From assembly GCA_964369755.1 (NCBI GenBank), contig CAYJFY010000004.1:38785-102784 (forward strand): DNA of 64,000 bases, given 5' to 3'. A program made the position numbers and the translations under genes. Below the pieces are notes generated by a model. That model was not told where the DNA came from, did no database searches, and saw nothing but the letters and a program-made list of their open reading frames with translations. This document shows positions 1 through 7,736 of this stretch, one piece after another; position 1 is the stretch's first letter, and every line of letters starts with the position of its first letter. Source of the stretch: CAUPWF01 sp964369755. GTDB taxonomy: Bacteria > Bacillota > Clostridia > Lachnospirales > Lachnospiraceae.

Positions 1-236
1 AAACAGAAGATATACACTGGAAATTTATCCGATTGGCACATTTTAGTGTGGCGAATTTGAGCATCATACCTATGCAAGATTACTTGGGATTGGACAATGC
101 GGCGCGAGTGAACACGCCATCTACAGTTGGGGACAATTGGAAGTGGAGACTGGAAGAAGGAGAGCTGACAGAAGACCTTGCTAGGAAGATGAAACAATTA
201 GCAAAGATCAGTCGAAGAATTCCAAAGAAGAACTAA
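1..236 (+). CDS. malQ: 4-alpha-glucanotransferase (amylomaltase), C-terminal end only
   Basis: The reading frame is open from the left edge (codons start at position 3) to a TAA at 234-236, so only about the last 78 residues are present. The segment PMQDYLGLDNAARVNTP, followed by NWKWRL, is the conserved C-terminal signature of GH77 4-alpha-glucanotransferase. That enzyme transfers maltodextrin segments between alpha-1,4-glucans in the cytoplasm. The catalytic residues lie off the window. Its presence fits the other alpha-glucan genes here (glgB, glgP, glgC, glgD, GH13). A structured hairpin (263-308) follows 27 nt after the stop. Confidence 0.9.
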   Translation, partial: TEDIHWKFIRLAHFSVANLSIIPMQDYLGLDNAARVNTPSTVGDNWKWRLEEGELTEDLARKMKQLAKISRRIPKKN

Positions 237-262
237 AAACCTATAAATAACCGTCAAACAAA

Positions 263-308
263 GGGGACAGTGGAAGGATGAGCGCCTGCTCATATCTCCG
301 CTGTCCCC
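263..308 (+). repeat. 3'-UTR hairpin element, copy 1
   Basis: Imperfect inverted repeat just after malQ. The outer arms are GGGGACAGTGG and CCGCTGTCCCC. The inner arms are GATGAGC and GCTCATATC around a 4-nt loop. A mismatched patch (A.C, G.T, G.A) lies between inner and outer stems. The same design recurs at 9595, 13617, 28043 and 43250. The upstream flank CCGTCAAACAAA is shared with copy 3. A T-rich run follows at about 321-330, so it may help end malQ transcription. Confidence 0.8.
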
Positions 309-369
309 AATCATGTCCCCAATTTTTTTTGGCACTATTGAAATGACGACAAAGACAATCTTCTTTGAA

Positions 370-399
370 TTGAAATTCATTGGTCGGTGAAGCTATAAT
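370..399 (+). promoter_or_regulatory. Predicted promoter of the polyol PTS operon
   Basis: TTGAAA (370-375) and TATAAT (394-399) are separated by 18 bp, upstream of mtlA. I saw no clear catabolite-response element next to it. Since mtlR lies inside the operon, MtlR presumably acts here, but no MtlR operator was recognised. Confidence 0.55.
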
Positions 400-476
400 G
401 AATTTAAGAAAAAGCATTGTGAACGATGATAATAGAGCATTCATAAATGTCTAAGAGAGAAAAGGAGAGAAAAGAG

Positions 477-1886
477 ATGAAACAAAAGGTTCAAGTTTTT
501 GGAAGGTTTTTAAGCGCGATGGTTATGCCAAATATCGGAGCATTTATCGCATGGGGGTTGATTACAGCATTATTTATTCCAGTAGGATGGTTGCCAAATG
601 AGCAGCTAACTAATATTGTAGGTCCGATGTCAACTTATCTATTGCCACTATTGATCGCATATTCAGGCGGTAAATTAATCGGTGGAGAACGTGGCGGTAT
701 CATGGGAGCAATCGCGACCATGGGTGCAATCGTAGCAGCGAGTGTTACTGCTGAGATTCCAATGTTTTTGGGAGCGATGATTATGGGACCTCTAGCGGGT
801 AAAGTAATCAAAGAATTCGATAAAGCAGTAGCGGGCAAAGTTAAAGCAGGATTTGAAATGTTGGTAAATAACTTCTCGGTTGGTATCTTGGGAATGTTAT
901 TAGCGATTGTTGCATACTACGGAATTGCTCCAGTGGTTACAACAGCAATCACTGCGATGGCATCAGGAGTTAACTTCTTTGTAGAGCAAGGATTGTTGCC
1001 ACTAGCGAGTGTATTCATTGAACCAGCGAAGATATTATTCTTGAACAATGCAATCAATCATGGGATTCTATCCCCGCTAGGAATTGCACAAGTAGAAGAG
1101 TTTGGGAAATCAGTATTCTTCTTATTGGAGGCAAATCCAGGACCAGGACTTGGTATCCTATTGGCTTATTGTTTCTTTGGAAAAGGAAGTGCAAAAAGTT
1201 CGGCTCCAGGAGCGGTTATCATTCATTTCCTTGGAGGGATTCATGAAATCTACTTCCCATACATATTGATGAACCCAGCATTATTATTAGCAGTAATCGC
1301 AGGTGGAGCAAGTGGAGTATTTACATTCGTATTGACAGGAGCAGGATTGGTTGCACCAGCATCACCAGGAAGTATCATCGCAATCCTAGCAATGGCACCA
1401 AAAGGCGGAGCGATTCCGATTGTATTAGGCGTGTTGGTATCTACGATCGTAACATTTGTAGTTGCAATTCCATTGATTAAGCTTTTCTCAAAAGATGATG
1501 AAAAAGCACTAGAAGCAGCACAAGCGCAAAAAGATTCTATGAAGAGCGAGTCAAAAGGAGTGGTAGCAGAGACAGTAAAATCAGAGGCGACAGGAGAAAC
1601 AAATAAAGATATTAAGAAAATTGTATTCGCTTGTGATGCTGGAATGGGATCTTCTGCTATGGGAGCAACCGTGCTTCGCAAGAAGTTAAAGGCGGTTGGA
1701 CGCGAGGATATCACAGTAGAGCATGCATCGGTTTCTAGTATACCAGGGGATGCAGAAATTGTAGTCACTCATCAAACATTAGAGGGTAGAGCAAGAACAA
1801 GTGCGCCACAGGCAGAAATAATCTTAATTACAAACTTTATGTCGGCACCAGAATATGGTACACTAGTAGAAAGTTTAAAAAGATAG
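477..1886 (+). CDS. mtlA: PTS mannitol-type transporter, EIICB
   Basis: Membrane permease and phosphotransfer subunit that imports mannitol (or a related hexitol) as the 1-phosphate. The hydrophobic EIIC domain fills about residues 1-340 and carries the GGIHEIYFPY motif typical of mannitol EIIC. A charged linker follows. The EIIB domain holds the phosphorylated Cys in FACDAGMGSSAMG (about residue 386). No EIIA is fused; it is supplied by mtlF. ATG 477 is chosen because AAGGAGAG sits 8-9 nt upstream; an in-frame ATG at 447 has no ribosome site. It is followed by mtlR, mtlF, a PfkB-type kinase, a SorE-like dehydrogenase and an HPr on the same strand. Family assignment is firm; substrate is inferred from the family. 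Confidence 0.93.
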   Translation: MKQKVQVFGRFLSAMVMPNIGAFIAWGLITALFIPVGWLPNEQLTNIVGPMSTYLLPLLIAYSGGKLIGGERGGIMGAIATMGAIVAASVTAEIPMFLGAMIMGPLAGKVIKEFDKAVAGKVKAGFEMLVNNFSVGILGMLLAIVAYYGIAPVVTTAITAMASGVNFFVEQGLLPLASVFIEPAKILFLNNAINHGILSPLGIAQVEEFGKSVFFLLEANPGPGLGILLAYCFFGKGSAKSSAPGAVIIHFLGGIHEIYFPYILMNPALLLAVIAGGASGVFTFVLTGAGLVAPASPGSIIAILAMAPKGGAIPIVLGVLVSTIVTFVVAIPLIKLFSKDDEKALEAAQAQKDSMKSESKGVVAETVKSEATGETNKDIKKIVFACDAGMGSSAMGATVLRKKLKAVGREDITVEHASVSSIPGDAEIVVTHQTLEGRARTSAPQAEIILITNFMSAPEYGTLVESLKR

Positions 1887-1922
1887 GGAGCAAAACAGCA
1901 ATCGATAAAGTGAGGTAACGAT

Positions 1923-4013
1923 ATGATTACACCAAGAGTGCAGCAGTTAATTCTAATTTTATTGGATCAGAACAAACCGATATCGGTAAATGCATTAGCA
2001 ACCGAAATTGGAGTGAGTAAGAGAACGGTTCAGAGAGAATTGGGCTATATAGAATATTATTTGGCCAAACAGAAGTTAACGCTGTGCTCGAAAACAGGTG
2101 TGGGAGTTTGGATTGAAGAAAGTGAAGGGCGTGAACGGTTAAAGAATCAGTTATTGGACAGTCAGGAAGATGATTATTCTGATCGGTTAGTAAGGCAGAA
2201 ACGCCTCCAATACGAACTGCTGAAAAGCCGCACACCCAAGAAAATCTATTATTATGCAAACACCTTAGGGGTCAGCGAAACCACGGTGAGCAAAGATTTA
2301 GAGCAAGTCCAGAAGCGGCTTGCTCCTTACCGTATAGAAATTATAAAAAAACCTGGATTCGGCGTGTGTCTAGAAGGGAAAGAAACGGATTTTCGAGAGG
2401 CGATTCATGATTATTTTGTAGAGAATATCGATACTCCGTTATTAAAAGCATTGTTTGAGCGAGAGGATGGAAGTGAGAAAAACATCCTAGATTATAAGAA
2501 TATTAAGAGAGAGTATCAGGTGTTGGATGGCGAAATACTGAATCGTGTCATCACCTGTTTCTCTAGTTTGAATGATATCTACTTCGGTGAGCTGACTCAA
2601 GACTCCTATATCAAGCTGGTCATTCATGCGACGATTGCGTTAGAGAGAATTCAATCCAATGAGTTGATTGAGGAGAATTCTCTAGAGAATGAAATCAGCA
2701 CGGAGGATGACAACTATAAGTTGGCAGTGCTCACGGTTGAGAGCTTGGAGAAAGAATTTGAAATCCAGATTCCAGAGGTCGAGATTACATATATATATTG
2801 GCATCTAAAGGGTGCAAAATTGCAAAAACCGAAAACAGAAATAGACTTGTCGGAAGCCTTGAATACCCTGAGTATGGAGGAAGTTGCAAGAGAATTAATC
2901 GTTGCCTTTGATGAGGGAACGGCGTCTTTGTTTTTGGCAGATGAAGAGTTTGTAAGTGGACTAGTGTCCCATTTGTCACCAACCATTGTACGGCTACAAC
3001 ATCATATGACCATTGAGAATCAACACTTAGATGAGATAAAAACAACTTATCCAGATGTTTATGAAAAATGTTTGCGAGTCGGAAAGTGCTTGCAGGCAAT
3101 CACTGGAAAGGTGGTTCCAGAGACAGAGGTGGGATTGTTAGCAATTCATTTTAGTGCAGCCTTGGTGAAGCGTGAGGTGATTCGGGAGGCCAGAAGGACG
3201 GTAGACATAGGAGTTGTTTGCGCTAGTGGAATCGGAATCTCCCGACTTATGGTATCAAAATTGGAGAAACTATTGAAGTCGAGGGCGAGATTTACTACTT
3301 ATGGAGTGAATGATCTAAATGAATTTACCATCAATAGTATGGATTTCTTTGTCTCAACCATTCCTACAAATCGTGATGACGCAGACATTATATATTGTAA
3401 CCCACTCCTGTCGGAGCATGATTTGAGCAGCATCGAGGAGAAGGTTTCGTATTACGAATGTACACCAAAGAAAGAAGAGTCAGATAAAAAATTCTCAAAT
3501 CAATTGGAGGTTATCAACAAGGTGACTGCCAATATCAAGGAAATGATTGCAGAATTTCGCTGTATCTATGTGCATCAAGATGCATCGTTTAAGGAACTTG
3601 TGATTATGGCGAGCGAGGAGATCACGCCTTACCTTGCGCGGCAAAAAGATATCTGCCAAAGAATTCAAGACCGAGAAGAAATAGCGACACAGATCATTCA
3701 AGAACTGGGAATCGGATTGTTACATAGCATTACGATTGGAGTGACTCGTCCGAGTTTCTATGTGGTGAAACCACGAAGTGGAGAGTGTTTCTCGGATTTA
3801 TATATGAGACAAGCGAAGGCGTGTGTGATTCTGCTTCTACCAGATGATGAATTTAAGTTACAGAACCGAGAGCTGCTAGGCTATATCAGTGAGAAACTAG
3901 TGGATCAAGAGGTGTTCCTACATGCGATTTGGCGAGAAGATGCAGAGGAGATTCGAGTCATCTTGGAGAAGATTCTAAAAGCATATTTCTTGAAATTTAT
4001 AGAAAATCTGTAA
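1923..4013 (+). CDS. mtlR: PRD-containing transcriptional activator (MtlR type)
   Basis: BglG/MtlR-family regulator of 696 residues, the usual size. An N-terminal helix-turn-helix (about 15-45, with GVSKRTVQREL) is followed by a second Mga-like HTH (GVSETTVSKDLE). Two PRD modules cover about 185-400, the second with LLAIHFSAAL. Next come an EIIB-Gat-like domain with a Cys in VVCASGIGISRLM and a C-terminal EIIA-like domain with a His in GLLHSITIG. In this family phosphorylation by HPr and the EII proteins sets activity, so the operon's own EIIA and HPr are likely inputs. It lies between mtlA and mtlF, where Bacillus-type operons often keep it. Assignment as mtlR is strong. Confidence 0.9.
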   Translation: MITPRVQQLILILLDQNKPISVNALATEIGVSKRTVQRELGYIEYYLAKQKLTLCSKTGVGVWIEESEGRERLKNQLLDSQEDDYSDRLVRQKRLQYELLKSRTPKKIYYYANTLGVSETTVSKDLEQVQKRLAPYRIEIIKKPGFGVCLEGKETDFREAIHDYFVENIDTPLLKALFEREDGSEKNILDYKNIKREYQVLDGEILNRVITCFSSLNDIYFGELTQDSYIKLVIHATIALERIQSNELIEENSLENEISTEDDNYKLAVLTVESLEKEFEIQIPEVEITYIYWHLKGAKLQKPKTEIDLSEALNTLSMEEVARELIVAFDEGTASLFLADEEFVSGLVSHLSPTIVRLQHHMTIENQHLDEIKTTYPDVYEKCLRVGKCLQAITGKVVPETEVGLLAIHFSAALVKREVIREARRTVDIGVVCASGIGISRLMVSKLEKLLKSRARFTTYGVNDLNEFTINSMDFFVSTIPTNRDDADIIYCNPLLSEHDLSSIEEKVSYYECTPKKEESDKKFSNQLEVINKVTANIKEMIAEFRCIYVHQDASFKELVIMASEEITPYLARQKDICQRIQDREEIATQIIQELGIGLLHSITIGVTRPSFYVVKPRSGECFSDLYMRQAKACVILLLPDDEFKLQNRELLGYISEKLVDQEVFLHAIWREDAEEIRVILEKILKAYFLKFIENL

Positions 4014-4023
4014 TAAATTTAAT

Positions 4024-4065
4024 AAAGAGGTTTGGCACTAAGTACTAGTGACAAACCTCTTTTTG
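4024..4065 (+). terminator. Hairpin terminator after mtlR
   Basis: Arms AAAGAGGTTTG and CAAACCTCTTT, extended by CAC/GTG, enclose a short loop and are followed by TTTTTG. The hairpin separates mtlR from mtlF and may give partial termination, allowing different levels of MtlR and the enzymes. Confidence 0.8.
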
Positions 4066-4167
4066 TATTTGTTGAAATTGGGTTTGACAGGGCATATAAT
4101 TAGCTTAAAGAAACAACCCGAAGAAAACGTAAGGGACGAACAAATCATAGAAAGTAGAGGTATAAGT

Positions 4168-4623
4168 ATGTTTTTTCATAAGAAAGAAGAGAAGCCAGAA
4201 TTATTAACAATGGAGAACGTGGTAAAGGGAACGCAAGGAATCACAAAAGAAGATGCAATCAGACTCGTAGGAAATATGCTTGTGACAGGCGGTTATGTAA
4301 ATGAGAGCTACATACCAGCGATGTTTGAGAGGGAAGAGACATTCGCTACTTGTATGGGAAATGGGATGGCGATCCCTCATGGAGTGGAAAGTGCGAAGAA
4401 AGAAATTTTGAATTCGGGTATCGCAGTATTAGCAGTGCCAGATGGAGTGGACTGGGGCACTGAAACAGTGAAGATTATCATTGCGATTGCAGGAAAAGGT
4501 GATGAACACATGGATATCTTAGCAAACATTGCTGAGAAGTTATGTGAGGATGGGGTAGTAGATGAACTCGTACAAAAACCGAAAGAAGAAATTCACAGTT
4601 TTCTTGTTGAGAAAGGAGAATAA
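4168..4623 (+). CDS. mtlF: PTS mannitol-type EIIA
   Basis: Cytoplasmic phosphocarrier that takes phosphate from HPr and passes it to the EIIB Cys of MtlA. The protein is 151 residues, normal for a free-standing EIIA-Mtl. The active His sits in GNGMAIPHG. The start at 4168 (MFFHKKEEKP) has AGAGG about 9 nt upstream. An upstream in-frame ATG at 4048 overlaps the terminator and adds an unrelated stretch, so it was not used. The stop codon directly abuts the start of the downstream kinase, indicating translational coupling. Confidence 0.9.
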   Translation: MFFHKKEEKPELLTMENVVKGTQGITKEDAIRLVGNMLVTGGYVNESYIPAMFEREETFATCMGNGMAIPHGVESAKKEILNSGIAVLAVPDGVDWGTETVKIIIAIAGKGDEHMDILANIAEKLCEDGVVDELVQKPKEEIHSFLVEKGE

Positions 4624-5559
4624 ATGATTATCACAGTAACCATGAATCCCGCGATAGATAAGACAGCAGAATTGGACACATTTGTACATGAGGGATTGAA
4701 TCGCTTGCAAAATCCAATCAGCGATGTGGGTGGAAAAGGAATTAATGTATCGAAAACAATTCATGCACTAGGCGGGGAATCAATCGCAACAGGATTTTTA
4801 GCAGGAAACAATGGAAAAATGATTCAGGAAACACTTAGAATCCAAGGAATCAAGACTGATTTTCTCTTTGTAGAAGGAGAAACGAGAGTAAACTTGAAAG
4901 TGATAGAGCCTGGCGGAGTGTTGACCGAGTTGAATGAACCAGGACCTACAATCTCCGAAGAGGTCGTAGAGGAATTGATGCAAAAACTAGAGTCTTATGC
5001 AAATCCAGACAATCTCTTTGTCCTAGCGGGAAGTGTTCCAAAGGGAGTGCGTACAGGTGTATATGGGGAGATGATTCAGAGAATCAAGGCAAAGGGTGCA
5101 AAAGTATTTCTAGATGTGGATGGCAAGTTGTTTGAGGAGGCGCTTCCATATGGACCGAATATTATAAAGCCTAACAAGTTTGAGTTAGAGCAGTATTTCG
5201 CAAAAGGGGAGCTTGAAATAGATACCATGGTAGAGTTGGCAGCAGGGTTGAAAGAAAAAGGGATTGAAACCATTGCGATTTCCATGGGAAAAGACGGTGC
5301 GATTTTCTTAAATGAAGGAGAAGCGAAACGGGCACCAGGACTTAAGATTAAGGCGCATTCAGCCGTAGGAGCAGGCGATGCGATGGTTGCGGCAATCTCA
5401 TATGGTATGAACCAAGGATATGAGATGGATGAGTGGATGAAGCTCGCAGTTGCCACATCGGCAGGGGCAGTAGTCACAATTGGGACGAAGCCACCGACAA
5501 AAGAGCTGGTGGAAGAGTTGAAGAAAGAAGTAGTAATCGAGTCAATTCCGAAACGATAA
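4624..5559 (+). CDS. fruK: PfkB-family sugar kinase, 1-phosphofructokinase-like
   Basis: Ribokinase-family enzyme of 311 residues, matching 1-phosphofructokinase and tagatose-6-phosphate kinase in length. The N-terminus MIITVTMNPAIDKT, the GGKGINVSK motif and the C-terminal AVGAGDAMVAA motif (catalytic Asp and anion hole) are intact. It would phosphorylate fructose-1-phosphate to fructose-1,6-bisphosphate with ATP. Translation starts one base after the mtlF stop; the ribosome site AAAGGAG lies in the end of mtlF. A fructose-1-phosphate kinase in a mannitol-type operon is unexpected, because mannitol-1-phosphate normally becomes fructose-6-phosphate. Tagatose-6-phosphate kinase is the main alternative. 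Confidence 0.85.
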   Translation: MIITVTMNPAIDKTAELDTFVHEGLNRLQNPISDVGGKGINVSKTIHALGGESIATGFLAGNNGKMIQETLRIQGIKTDFLFVEGETRVNLKVIEPGGVLTELNEPGPTISEEVVEELMQKLESYANPDNLFVLAGSVPKGVRTGVYGEMIQRIKAKGAKVFLDVDGKLFEEALPYGPNIIKPNKFELEQYFAKGELEIDTMVELAAGLKEKGIETIAISMGKDGAIFLNEGEAKRAPGLKIKAHSAVGAGDAMVAAISYGMNQGYEMDEWMKLAVATSAGAVVTIGTKPPTKELVEELKKEVVIESIPKR

Positions 5560-5567
5560 GCTTGTTG

Positions 5568-5716
5568 TTGTAGATGTTATAAAATCATTCCAGCAAGCAC
5601 GCTCTCGCTTCGTTGTCGGTAGCAGCGGTACTAAGATATCAAAGTACTAAAGTACGATATCTAAGTGCCGGCTACGCCAAAGAGCATTGCTTGTAATGAT
5701 TTTATAACATCTACAA
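5568..5716. repeat. 149-bp palindromic (MITE-like) element inside the PTS operon
   Basis: The ends form a perfect 22-bp inverted repeat beginning TTGTAGATGTTATAAAATCA. Inside are further matching arms (GCTCT/AGAGC, GGTAGC/GGCTAC, AAGATATC/GATATCTA), so nearly the whole element can fold into one long hairpin with its tip near 5645. It contains no coding potential. It separates the kinase gene from the SorE-like gene. No target-site duplication was evident. Confidence 0.8.
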
Positions 5717-5787
5717 TTAGTAGCAGGTCGTGGGTTTCGTAATTGTCGAGTTAACTATGTAGAATAAGAATAAAGGAGAAGATTAGA

Positions 5788-7047
5788 ATGAAAACAAGAG
5801 CAGTTAGAATGTATGGAGCAAATGATTTAAGATGTGAGGAGTTTGAATTACCACAGATCAAAGACGATGAAATCCTAGTAAAGGTAATCAGTGATAGTAT
5901 CTGTATGTCGACTTATAAATTAGTGATTCAAGGGAAGGCGCATAAGCGTGCACCTCAAAACATCGATACAAATCCTGTTATCATGGGTCATGAGTTCGCA
6001 GGAGACATCGTGGAAGTCGGTGACAAGTGGAAAGACCAATTCAAACCAGGACAAAAATTTGCCTTACAACCAGCGTTAAACTATAAAGGAAGTTTGGCAT
6101 CGCCAGGATATTCATATGAGTTTTTTGGAGGGGATTGTACATATTGCATCATCCCTCAAGAAGTAATGGAATTGGGTTGTTTATTACCATACGACGGAGA
6201 TTCTTATTATGAAGCGTCGTTGGGTGAGCCTATGAGTTGTATCATCGGTGGATTCCATGCGAATTACCACACAAATAAAGTGAATTATGACCATGCAATG
6301 GGAACCAAAGTAGATGGAAATATCATCATCCTAGGTGGTTGTGGACCGATGGGATTGGGTGCGGTTAGCTATTCTCTAAGCATGGAGAACAAGCCAAAGA
6401 GAGTGGTTGTTACGGATATCAGTGATGAGAGAATTGCAAGAGCAAAAGAAGTAATCTCGGAAGAGAGTGCGAAGGAAAAAGGAATCGAACTCATCTATGT
6501 AAATACAGGTGAGACAGAAGATCCAGTAAAACAATTAATGGACTTGACAAATGGACATGGATATGATGATGTATATGTATACATTCCTTATCGTGAAGTG
6601 GCAGAGTTGGGAGACAAGATTCTTGCGTTTGATGGTTGTTTAAACTTCTTCGCAGGACCTACAGACAACCAATTCACAGCATCAATGAACTTATATAATG
6701 TTCACTACACAAGCTCACATATCATCGGTACAACAGGTGGAAATACAGACGACCTTGTGGAAGCGATTGAGCGTTCGGCAAAAGGGGAAATCAATCCAGC
6801 GGTAATGGTAACTCATGTAGGTGGATTGGATAGCGTAGCAGATACAACATTAAACCTGCCAAACATTCCAGGAGGAAAGAAATTAGTTTACACACAATTT
6901 GATATGCCACTTACTGCAATCGATGATTTCGAAGAACTTGGTAAGACAGAGCCGTTATTCGCAAAACTTTATGAGTGCTGCAAGGCGCATAACGGATTAT
7001 GGAATGGAGACGCAGAGAAACTATTATTTGAGCACTTTAATGTGTAA
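5788..7047 (+). CDS. sorE: Zinc-dependent MDR dehydrogenase, L-sorbose-1-phosphate reductase-like
   Basis: Medium-chain dehydrogenase of 419 residues that closely resembles SorE of the enterobacterial sorbose operon as I recall it, from the N-terminus (MKTRAVRMYGANDLR) to the C-terminal region. Visible features are a catalytic-zinc Cys in DSICMSTYK, the GHEFAG His-Glu motif and a Rossmann motif in ILGGCGPMGLG. The four-Cys structural zinc lobe of classic ADHs is not apparent. SorE interconverts L-sorbose-1-phosphate and glucitol-6-phosphate, acting on the carbon next to the phosphorylated one. No long-chain MtlD is encoded here. AAAGGAG precedes the ATG. Specific substrate is inferred. Confidence 0.82.
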   Translation: MKTRAVRMYGANDLRCEEFELPQIKDDEILVKVISDSICMSTYKLVIQGKAHKRAPQNIDTNPVIMGHEFAGDIVEVGDKWKDQFKPGQKFALQPALNYKGSLASPGYSYEFFGGDCTYCIIPQEVMELGCLLPYDGDSYYEASLGEPMSCIIGGFHANYHTNKVNYDHAMGTKVDGNIIILGGCGPMGLGAVSYSLSMENKPKRVVVTDISDERIARAKEVISEESAKEKGIELIYVNTGETEDPVKQLMDLTNGHGYDDVYVYIPYREVAELGDKILAFDGCLNFFAGPTDNQFTASMNLYNVHYTSSHIIGTTGGNTDDLVEAIERSAKGEINPAVMVTHVGGLDSVADTTLNLPNIPGGKKLVYTQFDMPLTAIDDFEELGKTEPLFAKLYECCKAHNGLWNGDAEKLLFEHFNV

Positions 7048-7068
7048 GAAAGAAAAGAGGTAATAAAA

Positions 7069-7338
7069 ATGGTAAGTCAAAATCTAGTAATTAAAAATGC
7101 ATCAGGAATCCACGCAAGACCAGCGGGAGAATTAGCGAAAATTGCAAAATTTTGTAAATCAGACACATTAATCCTATACAAGGAGAAAGTAATTAATGTG
7201 AAGAGTGTAATCAATATTATGGCAGCAGGATTGAGACAAGGAACCGAGATTACAGTACAGTGTACTGGCGAGACGGAAGTAGAAGATTTGAAGACAATTG
7301 TGGACGCAATCGAGAGTGGTCTTGGTGAGGAAATTTAA
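7069..7338 (+). CDS. ptsH: HPr-family phosphocarrier, operon-linked
   Basis: HPr of 89 residues. His15 lies in GIHARPAG and is the phosphorylation site used by Enzyme I. Ser46 is present in the sequence VKSVINIM, so regulatory phosphorylation by HPr kinase is possible in principle, though the residues after it differ from the common KSIMGVMSLG. It is the last gene of the polyol operon, 21 nt after the dehydrogenase, with AGAGG upstream. It could be a dedicated HPr for this transporter or the cell's only one; Enzyme I is not in the window. Confidence 0.9.
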   Translation: MVSQNLVIKNASGIHARPAGELAKIAKFCKSDTLILYKEKVINVKSVINIMAAGLRQGTEITVQCTGETEVEDLKTIVDAIESGLGEEI

Positions 7339-7433
7339 AAATATTTTGCAATTGTTAAGCAAATAGGGTATACTTGCAAAGTACATTGAAAATTAAATAG
7401 ACATCTATACACATATATCTTTGAAACTTATGA

Positions 7434-7475
7434 AACGTTCAGAAACCATCCATAGGGTGGTTTTTGAATGTTTTG
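7434..7475 (+). terminator. Terminator ending the polyol operon
   Basis: Imperfect stem AACGTTCAGAAACCATCC pairs with GGTGGTTTTTGAATGTT around an ATAG-type loop and ends in TTTT. It runs directly into the glmS promoter -10 (TGATATAAT, TATAAT at 7477-7482, extended -10 type with no good -35). Confidence 0.75.
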
Positions 7476-7503
7476 ATATAATAGTTACGAAAACGATACA
7501 AAA

Positions 7504-7640
7504 GCGCCAAGAGCCCGGACTGCCGGGACGACGAGGAAAAGGGCAATCGAAATATTCGGCGGATACCCTTTCGCACCACTTCTAGTGCGAAACATGAACA
7601 ACAAATATGCAGGTGACTGCAAAACAAAAATTCATGATAG
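7504..7640 (+). ncRNA. glmS ribozyme (glucosamine-6-phosphate sensing, self-cleaving)
   Basis: The leader of glmS carries the conserved catalytic core. AGCGCCA is at the expected cleavage site, between A7503 and G7504. Next come a CCCGGACTGCCGGG hairpin, GACGACGAGG, ATCGAAATATTCGGCGGAT and a closing P3/P4-like region with GCGAAACATGAA. In this family glucosamine-6-phosphate serves as the cofactor for self-cleavage of the mRNA, which is then degraded, giving feedback on GlmS. The 3' boundary at about 7640 is an estimate. About 95 nt of unassigned leader follows before the glmS start. Confidence 0.92.
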
Positions 7641-7736
7641 AAGACAAAGATGATTAGAATAGGTTCTATCGATGAAACCCATCAGATAGAAATAAAATAA
7701 GAACAAAAATAGAGTAGAGAACATAGGAGAATAGAT

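Noticed and set aside
1250..1768. Long open frame (about 172 codons) antisense to mtlA.
   Set aside because: It mirrors the codon pattern of mtlA, has no ribosome site and no family resemblance; it is a shadow frame.
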